Shown piece after piece: positions 7,570-14,754 of a stretch of 17,178 nt of DNA (position 1 is the stretch's first letter; each line of letters begins with the position of its first letter). The position numbers and the translations under genes were made by a program. Under the pieces are notes generated by a model. That model was not told where the DNA came from. It did not search any database and saw only the letters and a list, made by a program, of their open reading frames with translations. The stretch comes from JBARCX01 sp049794535 (GTDB lineage Bacteria > Pseudomonadota > Gammaproteobacteria > Xanthomonadales > Rhodanobacteraceae), in assembly GCA_049794535.1 (NCBI GenBank), contig JBARCX010000203.1:1-17178 (forward strand). Direction: 5' to 3'.

Positions 7570-8628
7570 GTGACGCAAGCGGATACCTGGAACGCACACC
7601 GCCAGCCTGGCGAACCGCGTGGGCGCGGCCGGGTACCGGCGTTGCCGCGACTCGCCTTTGGCGGTGCGCCAATCGGCAACCTTTACGCGGGCGTCACCGA
7701 AGGTGATGCGCACGACGCCGTACATCGCGCATGGCAACTAGGCATACGCCACTTCGATACCGCCCCCTATTACGGCTACGGCCTGAGCGAAGCCCGCCTG
7801 GGCACCGCACTGGCATCGTTCACGCGCGACAGCTACACGCTATCGACCAAGGTTGGCCGGCTGTTGAGCGATACGGTGTTGAGCAACGCCAGCGATGCGC
7901 ATGCCAAACCCGGTGACGGTTTTGCCGTCGAAGGCCGACAAGCCGTCTTCGATTACAGCCGCGACGGCATCCTGCGGTCCGTCGAGGCCAGCCTGCAGCG
8001 CCTGCAAACCGACCGCGTGGAGATCCTGCTGCTACATGACATCGGCGCGCTGACTCACGGCGACAACCACGCGGCCGTGCTGCGCCAGGCGCTGGACGAG
8101 TCGCTGCCGACCATGGCCGAGTTGCGGACCCAGGGCGTTTGCCAGGCGATCGGCCTGGGCGTCAACGAAGAGGCCATCTGTCTACAGGTGATGCCGGCAT
8201 TCGAGCTCGATGTGATCATGCTGGCCGGCCGCTACACCTTGTTTGAGCAACACGACAGCGCCCAGGTCATGGCGCTCGCCATACAACAAGGCGTGGCCGT
8301 GATGGCCGCAGGCCCCTACAACTCCGGCCTGCTCAGCGGCTCTCATGCGCCTGGCGATACGTATAACTACGCGCCAGCCGATGCAGACACTCAGGCCAAA
8401 GCGCAGCGCTTCTACGACATCTGCGCACAGCACGGTCTCGAGGTGGGTGCGGTAGCACTGCAGTTTCCGCTGGCCCATCCCGCCGTGGCCACCGTAGTGT
8501 GTGGCTTACGCTCGCCGGCCGAGGTCGTCAGCGCGATTCAGCGCCTCGATGACACGATCATTCCTGCATCGCTGTGGATACAACTGCGTGAGGCCGGGCT
8601 GCTCGACCCAAGTGCGGTTATCCCATGA
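7570..8628 (+). CDS. aldo/keto reductase, probable L-fucose dehydrogenase
   Basis: This 352-residue cytoplasmic NAD(P)-dependent oxidoreductase is predicted to oxidise L-fucose at C1 to L-fucono-lactone, the first step of the non-phosphorylating pathway. The aldo/keto reductase tetrad is visible: Asp63 in HFDTAPYYG, Tyr68, Lys94 in LSTKVGR and His156 in ILLLHDIG. The overall sequence (LAFGGAPIGNLY near the N-terminus, a long inserted loop at about 97-128) resembles D-threo-aldose/L-fucose dehydrogenases of Pseudomonas and Xanthomonas. The start is GTG at 7570, with GAGGGG seven bases upstream. It is the first gene of the five-gene plus-strand operon, and the next gene follows after 13 bp. Other aldoses such as L-galactose or D-arabinose could also be substrates, as known for the family. 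Confidence 0.88.
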   Translation: MTQADTWNAHRQPGEPRGRGRVPALPRLAFGGAPIGNLYAGVTEGDAHDAVHRAWQLGIRHFDTAPYYGYGLSEARLGTALASFTRDSYTLSTKVGRLLSDTVLSNASDAHAKPGDGFAVEGRQAVFDYSRDGILRSVEASLQRLQTDRVEILLLHDIGALTHGDNHAAVLRQALDESLPTMAELRTQGVCQAIGLGVNEEAICLQVMPAFELDVIMLAGRYTLFEQHDSAQVMALAIQQGVAVMAAGPYNSGLLSGSHAPGDTYNYAPADADTQAKAQRFYDICAQHGLEVGAVALQFPLAHPAVATVVCGLRSPAEVVSAIQRLDDTIIPASLWIQLREAGLLDPSAVIP

Positions 8629-8646
8629 TTGCGGTCATCCCATGAT
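8613..8646 (+). repeat. 17-bp tandem duplication at a gene junction
   Basis: Two head-to-tail 17-bp units, TGCGGTTATCCCATGAT (8613-8629) and TGCGGTCATCCCATGAT (8630-8646), differ at one base. The first copy holds the stop codon of the dehydrogenase gene; the second supplies the start codon of the lactonase gene. Confidence 0.85.
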
Positions 8647-9517
8647 GTTGATCGACGCACACCAGCACTACTGGCAAGTAGCACGCGGCGACTACGGCTG
8701 GCTGCACCATGCACCAACTCTTTTGCGCCGTGACTTTCTGCCGGCGGACTTCCGCATGCAGCGAGAGGCCATCGGCATTCATGGAAGCATCCTGGTACAG
8801 GCTGCACCGACCGAATCAGAAACACGCTTTCTGCTTGAGCTGAGCGAGGCTGATCGTGGTGTCGTTGGCGTGGTCGGCTGGGTCGACTTTGAAGCGCACG
8901 ACGTACATGCACGCATCAAGACGCTAGTGCGTGACGGCAACGGTCGCCTGCTCGGCCTGCGCCCGATGGTGCAGGACATTCCCGATCCGGACTGGTTAGC
9001 GCGCCCCGCGTTGGATGCAGCGTTCGATGCCATGCAGGAATACGACCTCGCTTTCGATGCCCTGGTGCAGCCGATACACATACCGGCATTGCGCAAGCGA
9101 CTTGCGCGCGAACACAGCTTACGCACGGTGCTCGATCACGCCGGCAAACCGGATATCGCACACGGTGACTTCGATGATTGGGCAGCGCACATGGCCCATC
9201 TCGCCGAGCATCCCACGGTCTACTGCAAGCTGTCCGGCCTGCTGACCCAATTGGTGCCGGGCACACCCGAAAGCGCGATGGATCGCTACGTCGAGCATCT
9301 GTTCGCGTGCTTCAGCGCGAACCGCCTGATGTGGGGTAGCGATTGGCCGGTGCTTACAACGCACAGCGATGTCGCGCACTGGCTGATGCTGGCGCGCGAT
9401 TACACACAACGATTCGCGCCCGACGCACAACCGCAAATCTTCGGCGGCAATGTGCTGACTTTTTATAAGCGTTCCCCCGACATCCTCAGCCCGGAATCCG
9501 TAGGAGCCGCATCATGA
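8642..9517 (+). CDS. L-fuconolactonase (amidohydrolase family)
   Basis: This 291-residue cytoplasmic metal-dependent hydrolase opens L-fucono-lactone to L-fuconate. Amidohydrolase motifs from Met1 at 8642 are IDAHQHYW with His7 and His9, LVQPIHIPAL (141-150), LDHAGKP with His166, CKLSGL (195-200) and WGSDWPVL with Asp234. This pattern is that of the COG3618 lactonases, which include the characterised L-fucono-1,5-lactonase of Burkholderia multivorans. The frame is open upstream to 8501, but that part overlaps the dehydrogenase gene and the real domain starts at MMLIDAHQH. There is an alternative Met at 8645. No clear ribosome site precedes it, so it probably depends on translation of the upstream gene. 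Confidence 0.9.
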   Translation: MMLIDAHQHYWQVARGDYGWLHHAPTLLRRDFLPADFRMQREAIGIHGSILVQAAPTESETRFLLELSEADRGVVGVVGWVDFEAHDVHARIKTLVRDGNGRLLGLRPMVQDIPDPDWLARPALDAAFDAMQEYDLAFDALVQPIHIPALRKRLAREHSLRTVLDHAGKPDIAHGDFDDWAAHMAHLAEHPTVYCKLSGLLTQLVPGTPESAMDRYVEHLFACFSANRLMWGSDWPVLTTHSDVAHWLMLARDYTQRFAPDAQPQIFGGNVLTFYKRSPDILSPESVGAAS

Positions 9518-9570
9518 GTTCGATTTACCGCATGGCCATACGATGCTTTGCCGAAGGCATCTGCGCATGA
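9514..9570 (+). CDS. possible 18-codon minicistron coupling lactonase and SDR genes
   Basis: The lactonase stop overlaps an ATG (ATGA at 9514-9517) that has a strong ribosome site, TAGGAG, seven bases upstream. This frame (MSSIYRMAIRCFAEGICA) ends in a TGA overlapping the SDR start, again as ATGA (9567-9570). The SDR gene itself has only a weak site. This may be a translational relay or the remnant of a shortened gene. No function is recognised for the peptide. Confidence 0.4.
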   Translation: MSSIYRMAIRCFAEGICA

Positions 9571-10313
9571 GCGCCCGACTTGCTGGCAAGCACGCCCTGG
9601 TTACCGCCGCTGGTGCAGGTATCGGCCGAGCCACCGCCATGGCCTTCGCCAAGGAAGGTGCCAACGTGCTGGCCACGGATATCGATGCCAAGGCTCTGGC
9701 CACCCTCGCCGCTGAATACCCAGCGATTCAGACCCAGGCATTGGATGTCACGAGCGTCGACGATATTCGCGGGCTGATCGATCGTCACGATGCGTTCGAT
9801 GTGTTGTTCAACTGCGCCGGCTATGTGCATGCGGGTACGATTCTGGACACCGACGAAGACAGTTGGCATCGCTCATTCCGGATCAACGTCGACAGCATGT
9901 TTCACCTCTGCCGCGCTGTGCTGCCGGCGATGCTGGAACGCGGCGCTGGCAGCATCATCAACATGGCTTCGGTGGCGTCCAGCATCAAAGGCGTGCCCAA
10001 CCGCTTTGCCTACAGCACCACCAAGGCAGCCGTGATCGGACTGACGCGCTCAGTCGCCGCGGATTTCGTCGCGCGAGGCGTGCGCTGCAACGCCATCTGC
10101 CCGGGCACGGTGAAGACACCATCGCTCGGTGAGCGTGTGCGTGCGCTCGGTGGCGACGAGGCGGCTCACTGGAAAAGTTTTACCGAACGCCAACCGATGG
10201 GGCGCTTAGGCACCCCGGAAGAAATCGCCGCACTGGCGCTGTACCTGGCATCCGACGAATCCGCCTTCACCACCGGCACCGTCCACGTGGTGGACGGCGG
10301 CTGGTCCAACTGA
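9567..10313 (+). CDS. short-chain dehydrogenase, probable 2-keto-3-deoxy-L-fuconate dehydrogenase
   Basis: This 248-residue Rossmann-fold oxidoreductase is predicted to oxidise 2-keto-3-deoxy-L-fuconate to the 2,4-diketo compound with NAD. SDR motifs are the cofactor loop TAAGAGIGRA (13-22), an Asp39-containing strand end (LATDID) that suggests NAD over NADP, NCAG (82-85, variant of NNAG), and the catalytic Ser135, Tyr149 and Lys153 in the MASVAS...YSTTK segment. PG and TTG...VDGG near the C-terminus are typical. I chose ATG 9567 (MSARLAGKHALVTAAG) over an earlier ATG at 9543 because it gives the usual N-terminal length. The ten-base gap to the next gene fits an operon. The substrate is inferred from the neighbours, which match the known Xanthomonas fucose pathway. 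Confidence 0.88.
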   Translation: MSARLAGKHALVTAAGAGIGRATAMAFAKEGANVLATDIDAKALATLAAEYPAIQTQALDVTSVDDIRGLIDRHDAFDVLFNCAGYVHAGTILDTDEDSWHRSFRINVDSMFHLCRAVLPAMLERGAGSIINMASVASSIKGVPNRFAYSTTKAAVIGLTRSVAADFVARGVRCNAICPGTVKTPSLGERVRALGGDEAAHWKSFTERQPMGRLGTPEEIAALALYLASDESAFTTGTVHVVDGGWSN

Positions 10314-10323
10314 GCAAACACCC

Positions 10324-11178
10324 ATGAAACTCGTACGTTATGGCGCTCCCGGTGAAGAGAAGCCGGGCCTGATCGACGAAGCCGGCGCGCTTCGCGACTT
10401 GTCCTCCGTTATCGACGATATCGATGCGCAGGCGCTTAGCCGCGCCGGTCTTGCACGCATCGCAGCGATCGATCCACAAACACTGCCACACGTTGTCGGC
10501 ACACCTCGTCATGGCGTGCCCGTAGCTCACGTCGGCAAGATGATCTGCGTGGGCATGAACTACGCCGAGCACGCCGCGGAAACCAACGCGCCGGTGCCCG
10601 AAGAGCCGGTGCTGTTCATGAAGGCCACCAGCGCGATTATTGGCCCGAACGACGACGTGGTGATTCCGCGCGGTTCCATCAAAACCGACTGGGAAGTGGA
10701 ACTGGGCGTCGTTATCGGCGAAACCGCACGCAGCGTCTCCGTCGAGAACGCACTCGCGCATGTGGCCGGCTATGCCGTCATCAACGATCTGTCCGAACGC
10801 GCTTATCAACTCGAGCGCGGCGGCCAGTGGGTCAAAGGCAAGAGTTGCGATACCTTCGGACCAATCGGCCCGTGGCTGGTTACCACGGATGAGATCCAGG
10901 ATCCGCAGAACCTCCACCTTTGGCTGGAGGTCAACGGACACCGTTACCAGAACGGGAACACCCGCACGATGGTCTTCGGCGTGGCGGCACTGGTGAGCTA
11001 CATCAGTCACTTTATGACGCTGTTGCCTGGCGACGTCATCAGTACCGGCACACCGGCTGGCGTCGGTCTTGGACAAACGCCGCAGGTTTATCTGCGCGCT
11101 GGCGACATGATCGAACTCGGCATCGACGGGCTTGGCCGGCAGCGCCAGCAGGTTCGTCCGCATGCGGATGAAGCCTAA
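10324..11178 (+). CDS. FAH-family hydrolase, probable 2,4-diketo-3-deoxy-L-fuconate hydrolase
   Basis: This 284-residue fumarylacetoacetate-hydrolase-fold protein is predicted to split 2,4-diketo-3-deoxy-L-fuconate into pyruvate and L-lactate, the last step of the pathway. An N-terminal region of about 70 residues precedes the catalytic domain. There, CVGMNYAEHAAE (75-86), PVLFMKATSAIIG (95-107) and DWEVELGVVIG (122-132) are diagnostic. Glu124, Glu126 and Asp155 (INDLSER) are the expected divalent-metal ligands, and KGKSCDTFGPIGPW (171-184) is a signature. The C-terminus has STGTPAGVG. Automatic annotation often calls such proteins ureidoglycolate lyase, but the context between the SDR and fucD genes makes the fucose role much more likely. 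Confidence 0.88.
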   Translation: MKLVRYGAPGEEKPGLIDEAGALRDLSSVIDDIDAQALSRAGLARIAAIDPQTLPHVVGTPRHGVPVAHVGKMICVGMNYAEHAAETNAPVPEEPVLFMKATSAIIGPNDDVVIPRGSIKTDWEVELGVVIGETARSVSVENALAHVAGYAVINDLSERAYQLERGGQWVKGKSCDTFGPIGPWLVTTDEIQDPQNLHLWLEVNGHRYQNGNTRTMVFGVAALVSYISHFMTLLPGDVISTGTPAGVGLGQTPQVYLRAGDMIELGIDGLGRQRQQVRPHADEA

Positions 11179-11251
11179 CTAAGGGACTCGTCCCTCTATT
11201 TGCTCCATGACATTTGGCTCGATTCGACAGGCTTTCAAGGAAGGCCATTGC
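11179..11251 (+). other. intra-operon spacer with small hairpin
   Basis: This 73-bp gap is the longest spacer in the catabolic operon. AGGGAC-TC-GTCCCT (11182-11195) can form a short hairpin, but no T-run follows, so it is unlikely to be a strong terminator; partial attenuation or mRNA processing is possible. Confidence 0.35.
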
Positions 11252-12571
11252 ATGACAAAAATAACAGCGCTGGACTCCTACGATGTCCGCTTCCCCACCT
11301 CGCGCGAGTTGGATGGTTCGGATGCGATGAATCCCGATCCGGACTACTCAGCCGCCTATGTGGTGATGCGTACCGATCAACCCGATGTCTCGGGCTACGG
11401 CTTCGTGTTCACCATCGGCCGCGGTAACGATGTGCAGAAGGCCGCCATCGATGTACTCGCGCCGCATGTGTTGGGCCTCGATCTCGACGAAGTGGTGGGT
11501 GATCTTGGCGGCTTTGCCAGGCGCTTGATCGGCGATTCTCAGTTGCGCTGGCTGGGGCCCGAAAAGGGCGTGATGCACATGGCGATTGGCGCGGTGATCA
11601 ATGCCGCCTGGGATCTCGCAGCGCGCCTTGCACGCAAGCCGTTGTGGCGTTTCATCGCCGACATGACACCCGAACAGCTGGTCGCGACGATCGATTTTCG
11701 CTATCTCACCGATGCGCTTACACCGGATGAAGCGTTGACCATGTTGCGTGTTGCCGCACCCGGCAAATCGCAGCGCATTGCGCAATTGTTTGCCGAAGGC
11801 TACCCGGCCTACACCACCTCGCCCGGCTGGCTCGGTTACAGCGACGACAAGATGCAACGCCTCGCACGCGAGGCCGTCGCTGCAGGCTTCCGCACCATCA
11901 AGCTCAAGGTCGGCATGAATGTCGAAGACGATGTACGCCGCTGCCGACTTGCGCGTGAAGCCGTGGGGCCCGACGTCGATATCGCCATCGATGCCAACCA
12001 GCGCTGGGACGTACCCGATGCCATCGCCTGGCTGAGCCATTTGTCCGATACGCGCTTCGCCTGGGTCGAAGAGCCGACCAGCCCGGACGATATCCTCGGT
12101 CACGCCGCCATTCGACGCGCCGTGGCACCGGTGCCGATTTCAACCGGCGAACACACGCACAACCGGATCATGTTCAAGCAGCTGTTCCAGGCAGGTGCGG
12201 TCGATCTGGTGCAGATCGATGCGGCTCGGGTCGGTGGCGTCAACGAAAACCTGGCGATTCTTCTGATGGCCGCCAAATACGGCGTGCGCGTGTTTCCGCA
12301 TGCCGGCGGCGTGGGTCTATGCGAGCTGGTACAGCATCTGGCGATGGCCGACTTCGTGGCGATCAGCGGCAAGAAAGACGATCGCTCGATCGAGTTCGTC
12401 GATCATCTGCACGAACATTTCATCGACCCGGTTGTTGTGCGCAACGGTCACTACATCGCTCCGGAAGCTCCGGGCTTTTCCGCGCAGATGCGCGAGAGTT
12501 CGCTGGCAGATTATCGCTATCCGGATGGTCCGGTATGGGTGGAATTGGCTGAAGTGGAAGGTGTTCAGTAA
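11252..12571 (+). CDS. fucD: L-fuconate dehydratase (enolase superfamily)
   Basis: This 439-residue Mg-dependent enzyme dehydrates L-fuconate to 2-keto-3-deoxy-L-fuconate. The start at 11252 has GGAAGG seven bases upstream; the frame is open to 11207, but that extension is not needed. All catalytic residues are present: Lys217 and Lys219 in TIKLKVG, metal ligands Asp247 (IDANQRW), Glu273 (WVEEP) and Glu300 (STGEH), and His350 in FPHAGGVG. Each lies one position before the residue I recall for the characterised Xanthomonas campestris FucD, indicating a close ortholog of the same length. Long N-terminal capping-domain loops (MNPDPDYSAAY, about 26-36) are also typical. It is the last gene of the catabolic operon although it catalyses the third step, and is followed by a large inverted repeat. 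Confidence 0.95.
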   Translation: MTKITALDSYDVRFPTSRELDGSDAMNPDPDYSAAYVVMRTDQPDVSGYGFVFTIGRGNDVQKAAIDVLAPHVLGLDLDEVVGDLGGFARRLIGDSQLRWLGPEKGVMHMAIGAVINAAWDLAARLARKPLWRFIADMTPEQLVATIDFRYLTDALTPDEALTMLRVAAPGKSQRIAQLFAEGYPAYTTSPGWLGYSDDKMQRLAREAVAAGFRTIKLKVGMNVEDDVRRCRLAREAVGPDVDIAIDANQRWDVPDAIAWLSHLSDTRFAWVEEPTSPDDILGHAAIRRAVAPVPISTGEHTHNRIMFKQLFQAGAVDLVQIDAARVGGVNENLAILLMAAKYGVRVFPHAGGVGLCELVQHLAMADFVAISGKKDDRSIEFVDHLHEHFIDPVVVRNGHYIAPEAPGFSAQMRESSLADYRYPDGPVWVELAEVEGVQ

Positions 12572-12800
12572 CGGCTTCTATCAGCGTCACGTCACTGTAG
12601 ATGCGCCACGCACTACTGCTCGTCATTCCGGCGTAGGCCGGAATCCAGTGGCGCTGGGGCTCGGTCATGCGCTATCGCTCAAAGCTTTTAAGCGTGAACT
12701 TGTACGCGATAATCGAGCCATCATTCCACTGGATTCCGGCCTACGCCGGAATGACGAACTCATAGGTAACGGTTTACTTGACGAACCTATCGCGAGGTAG
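12572..12800. other. convergent intergenic region between fucD and the mutarotase gene
   Basis: This 229-bp region separates two convergent operons. Apart from the repeat pair at 12620-12757 I see no gene. No T-tract terminator is evident, so the palindromes may themselves reduce read-through from both sides. Confidence 0.5.
12620..12757. repeat. paired inverted palindromic repeats (REP/BIME-like or small MITE-like element)
   Basis: Two 32-bp arms (12620-12651 and 12726-12757) are perfect inverted copies separated by 74 bp. Each arm itself contains a hairpin, ATTCCGGC-4 nt-GCCGGAAT (12625-12644 and 12733-12752). The spacer adds GGCTCG and CGAGCC near its ends, so almost the whole element could fold into one long stem. 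No transposase is encoded. This sequence family is widespread between genes in Xanthomonadales and related bacteria. Confidence 0.9.
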
Positions 12801-13181
12801 CTATTTCGACGAAGCAGCTGCCGCGATGTCGGCAGCAAGCACTTCCGTCAGTGAAAAAATCCGCGTCATTGGCACCCACTTCTGCCCTGGCTCGGCCCAC
12901 GGCAAGCGCTGTTGATAGCCATCCATCAACTCCTCCCACGCCTGCGTCTTTGGGTCGACGATATCCGCATCGCGCCGAGCCGTCGCGTCGTAACCTTCCA
13001 GTACCTGCACCACCATCACCAGCCGGTTACCTGTACGGAAGATCTCCATCTCCTCGATGCCTGATTCTCGAATCGACGTAATGATTTCCGGCCAGACGCC
13101 TCCGGGCCGATGCCAACGTTCGTATTCGGCAATGGCTTCGGCATCGTCGCGCAGATCCAGCGCGTAGTACTGACGCGGCAT
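12801..13181 (-). CDS. RhaM-type sugar mutarotase, probable L-fucose mutarotase
   Basis: This 126-residue cytoplasmic protein belongs to the L-rhamnose mutarotase family (DUF718) and interconverts the anomers of a 6-deoxy sugar. The visible signature is EYERWHRPGGVWPEI (19-33), with His24 and the W-P-E motif; EMEIFRTGNRLVMVVQV (44-60) forms the following beta strands and LPWAEPGQKWVPM the C-terminal part. The ATG at 13181 overlaps the fucP stop as TGATG, so the two are translationally coupled. The frame extends upstream to 13439, but that part is antiparallel noise inside fucP. In this context the substrate is probably L-fucose, making this the analogue of the unrelated FucU mutarotase. Confidence 0.88.
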   Translation of the reverse strand: MPRQYYALDLRDDAEAIAEYERWHRPGGVWPEIITSIRESGIEEMEIFRTGNRLVMVVQVLEGYDATARRDADIVDPKTQAWEELMDGYQQRLPWAEPGQKWVPMTRIFSLTEVLAADIAAAASSK

Positions 13182-14503
13182 CAACCCACTCCCTGCGCAG
13201 GATGACGGCGACGCTGCCAGGCGAACGACAGGATCACCGCAAAACTGAAGGCAGGGACTGCCATCGCCCGCGCGATGCTGCTCCAATCCGATACCGCCCC
13301 CATCACTGCGGTAAGCACAGCGCCACCGATGATGGTCATCACGAGCAGGGCCGCACCGAGTTTGCGTTCGTCGTCGTCGCGCCCTTCCACACCCAATGCA
13401 AATACGGTGGGATACATCACCGACATAAAGAAACTGCACGCGACCAGCGCGTAAGCACCATGGCTACCCGGCCAGAACGCCGCAAACAACGTCAGCGCTA
13501 TGTTGACCATGGCGAAGCTCATCAACAGTCGCACCGGGGCGAGGTAGCGCATCAATGCCGCGCCCGCGAAGCGCCCCACCATGAAACACACCAATCCTGC
13601 GGTGAGGAAATTGGCCGCCTCCCTGGATGACGTACCCGGCATCGTGGCTTGCACATAACGGATGGTGTAGCTCCACACACCGACTTGTGCACCCACGTAG
13701 AAAAATTGCGCGAACAACGCGCCGATGAAACCGCGATCGGATAGCAGCTTGCGCAACACACCGGAGCCGGACGCCGGCGCTGCCGTGCCAGGCGACGACG
13801 CAGCGCTCGCTGGAAAGCGCGTCAGCAGGATCAATAGCGCCCAGCCAAGTACGCCCAGGCCGATGACCAGATACGGCCACTGCACCGCTCGCGTTTCGCC
13901 AGCGTAATACGCGGCACGCTCCACTGCGCTCATCGCTGCAAGTTGTGCTTGCGAATGTTCGGCGGCGGAAAAAATGAAATGCTGGCCGATCAGGATGCCG
14001 GCAATCGAACCGAGTGGGTTGAAGGCCTGAGCCAGATTGAGCCGACGCGTTGCCGTTTCACGTGGGCCCAGCAAGGTCACGAAGGGGTTGGCCGAGGTCT
14101 CCAGAAACGCCAAGCCGCTGGCGATCACGAACAACGCGAACAGAAACAGGCCATAGGTGCGTAATTCCGCCGCGGGCCAGAACAACAACGCGCCCGCACC
14201 GTACAGCGTAAGGCCGAATACCACGGCGCTCTTGTAGCCGAAGCGACGCATGTACATGCCGGCGGGCATCGCCACCAGGAAGTACCCCAGGTAGAACGCG
14301 CTTTGCACCAGCCCGGCGCCAAAGTCACTGAGCACGAAGGCTTTCTTGAACTGCGCAATCAGCACATCGTTGAGGTTGTTCGCACCGCCCCAGAGGAAAA
14401 ACAGACTGACGATCAGTACCAGTGGCAACCATGCTTGCCGGTCGATTCGTGCGGTGCCGGTGACTGGCATGTGGTGCTGCTCTATGACCGTTTGCGAATC
14501 CAC
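13181..14503 (-). CDS. fucP: L-fucose permease (MFS, FHS family)
   Basis: This inner-membrane proton symporter of 440 residues, with about 12 hydrophobic helices, imports L-fucose from the periplasm. SLFFLWGGANNLNDVLIAQF (33-52) and LAFLETSANPFVTLLGPRE (131-149) are diagnostic. Numbered from the GTG at 14503, the substrate- and proton-coupling residues known from E. coli FucP fall at Asp46 and Glu135, the same numbers as in E. coli. That GTG has AGGGAGAG seven bases upstream. An ATG at 14470 (MPVTGTARI) would give a shorter protein with a poor ribosome site, and the open frame upstream to 14593 looks non-coding. It is transcribed divergently from the IclR regulator and followed immediately by the mutarotase gene. 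Confidence 0.93.
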   Translation of the reverse strand: MDSQTVIEQHHMPVTGTARIDRQAWLPLVLIVSLFFLWGGANNLNDVLIAQFKKAFVLSDFGAGLVQSAFYLGYFLVAMPAGMYMRRFGYKSAVVFGLTLYGAGALLFWPAAELRTYGLFLFALFVIASGLAFLETSANPFVTLLGPRETATRRLNLAQAFNPLGSIAGILIGQHFIFSAAEHSQAQLAAMSAVERAAYYAGETRAVQWPYLVIGLGVLGWALLILLTRFPASAASSPGTAAPASGSGVLRKLLSDRGFIGALFAQFFYVGAQVGVWSYTIRYVQATMPGTSSREAANFLTAGLVCFMVGRFAGAALMRYLAPVRLLMSFAMVNIALTLFAAFWPGSHGAYALVACSFFMSVMYPTVFALGVEGRDDDERKLGAALLVMTIIGGAVLTAVMGAVSDWSSIARAMAVPAFSFAVILSFAWQRRRHPAQGVG

Positions 14504-14570
14504 CCATCTCTCCCTACAGACGCGCCCCCAGCGCGGATCGTGGAGCCCATATCGCCGCTCCACGCGTTTG

Positions 14571-14613
14571 TGCACATTAGCCGATATGTGCAAATATGAA
14601 ACCGTTATTCATA
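14571..14613. promoter_or_regulatory. tandem inverted repeats, candidate operator cluster
   Basis: TGCACAT (14571-14577) pairs with ATGTGCA (14586-14592), and TATGAA (14595-14600) with TTCATA (14608-14613). The TTCATA half-site also occurs three times in the other divergent region, at 7322, 7341 and 7453. A regulator binding as a dimer or tetramer, such as an IclR protein, is plausible (inference). Confidence 0.5.
14587..14602 (-). promoter_or_regulatory. shared operator-like motif, copy 2
   Basis: Read on the minus strand this is GTTTCATATTTGCACA, which agrees with 7451-7466 at 14 of 16 positions. It bridges the two inverted repeats of the operator cluster. Confidence 0.45.
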
Positions 14614-14754
14614 GGCAGCACAAGACGCACTGCACCATATCGCGCTGGGGCATGTCTTTCGGCGGGGACTTCACGGCGCAGAGCGACTGAGAGTCGCTAA
14701 CCAATGGTGGTGTTGAGCAACACACGTGTTGCCATGACAGAGATTAGGAGCGCT

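Larger units (their letters stand above)
14504..14754. promoter_or_regulatory. divergent control region between fucP and the IclR regulator
   Basis: This 251-bp region contains the promoters for fucP (leftward) and the regulator (rightward). Between 14571 and 14613 it holds overlapping symmetric elements: TGCACAT-N8-ATGTGCA (14571-14592, perfect arms) and TATGAA-N7-TTCATA (14595-14613, perfect arms). They lie about 70-110 bp before the fucP start and 140-185 bp before the regulator start. No confident sigma-70 boxes were identified. Confidence 0.6.

Noticed and set aside
8501..8641. Earlier start of the lactonase gene inside the dehydrogenase gene
   Set aside because: The extension reads low-complexity Arg/Ser-rich sequence from the overlapping gene; the amidohydrolase domain begins at MMLIDAHQH.
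12620..12757. Insertion sequence
   Set aside because: The inverted arms resemble IS ends, but there is no transposase and no clear target duplication; the arms match a common palindromic repeat.
12300..12800. Plus-strand frame running from fucD through the inverted repeat
   Set aside because: It overlaps fucD out of frame and continues through repeat DNA; no domain and no ribosome site.
13182..13439. N-terminal extension of the mutarotase gene into fucP
   Set aside because: It overlaps fucP in another frame, is Arg/Cys-rich and has no domain; the ATG at 13181 overlaps the fucP stop in the usual coupled form.
14504..14593. Longer N-terminus for fucP
   Set aside because: The GTG at 14503 has a strong ribosome site and gives E. 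coli-like numbering; the extension overlaps the operator cluster.
14704..14754. Earlier starts of the IclR gene (14704, 14734)
   Set aside because: They lack a ribosome site, while TAGGAG directly precedes ATG 14755.
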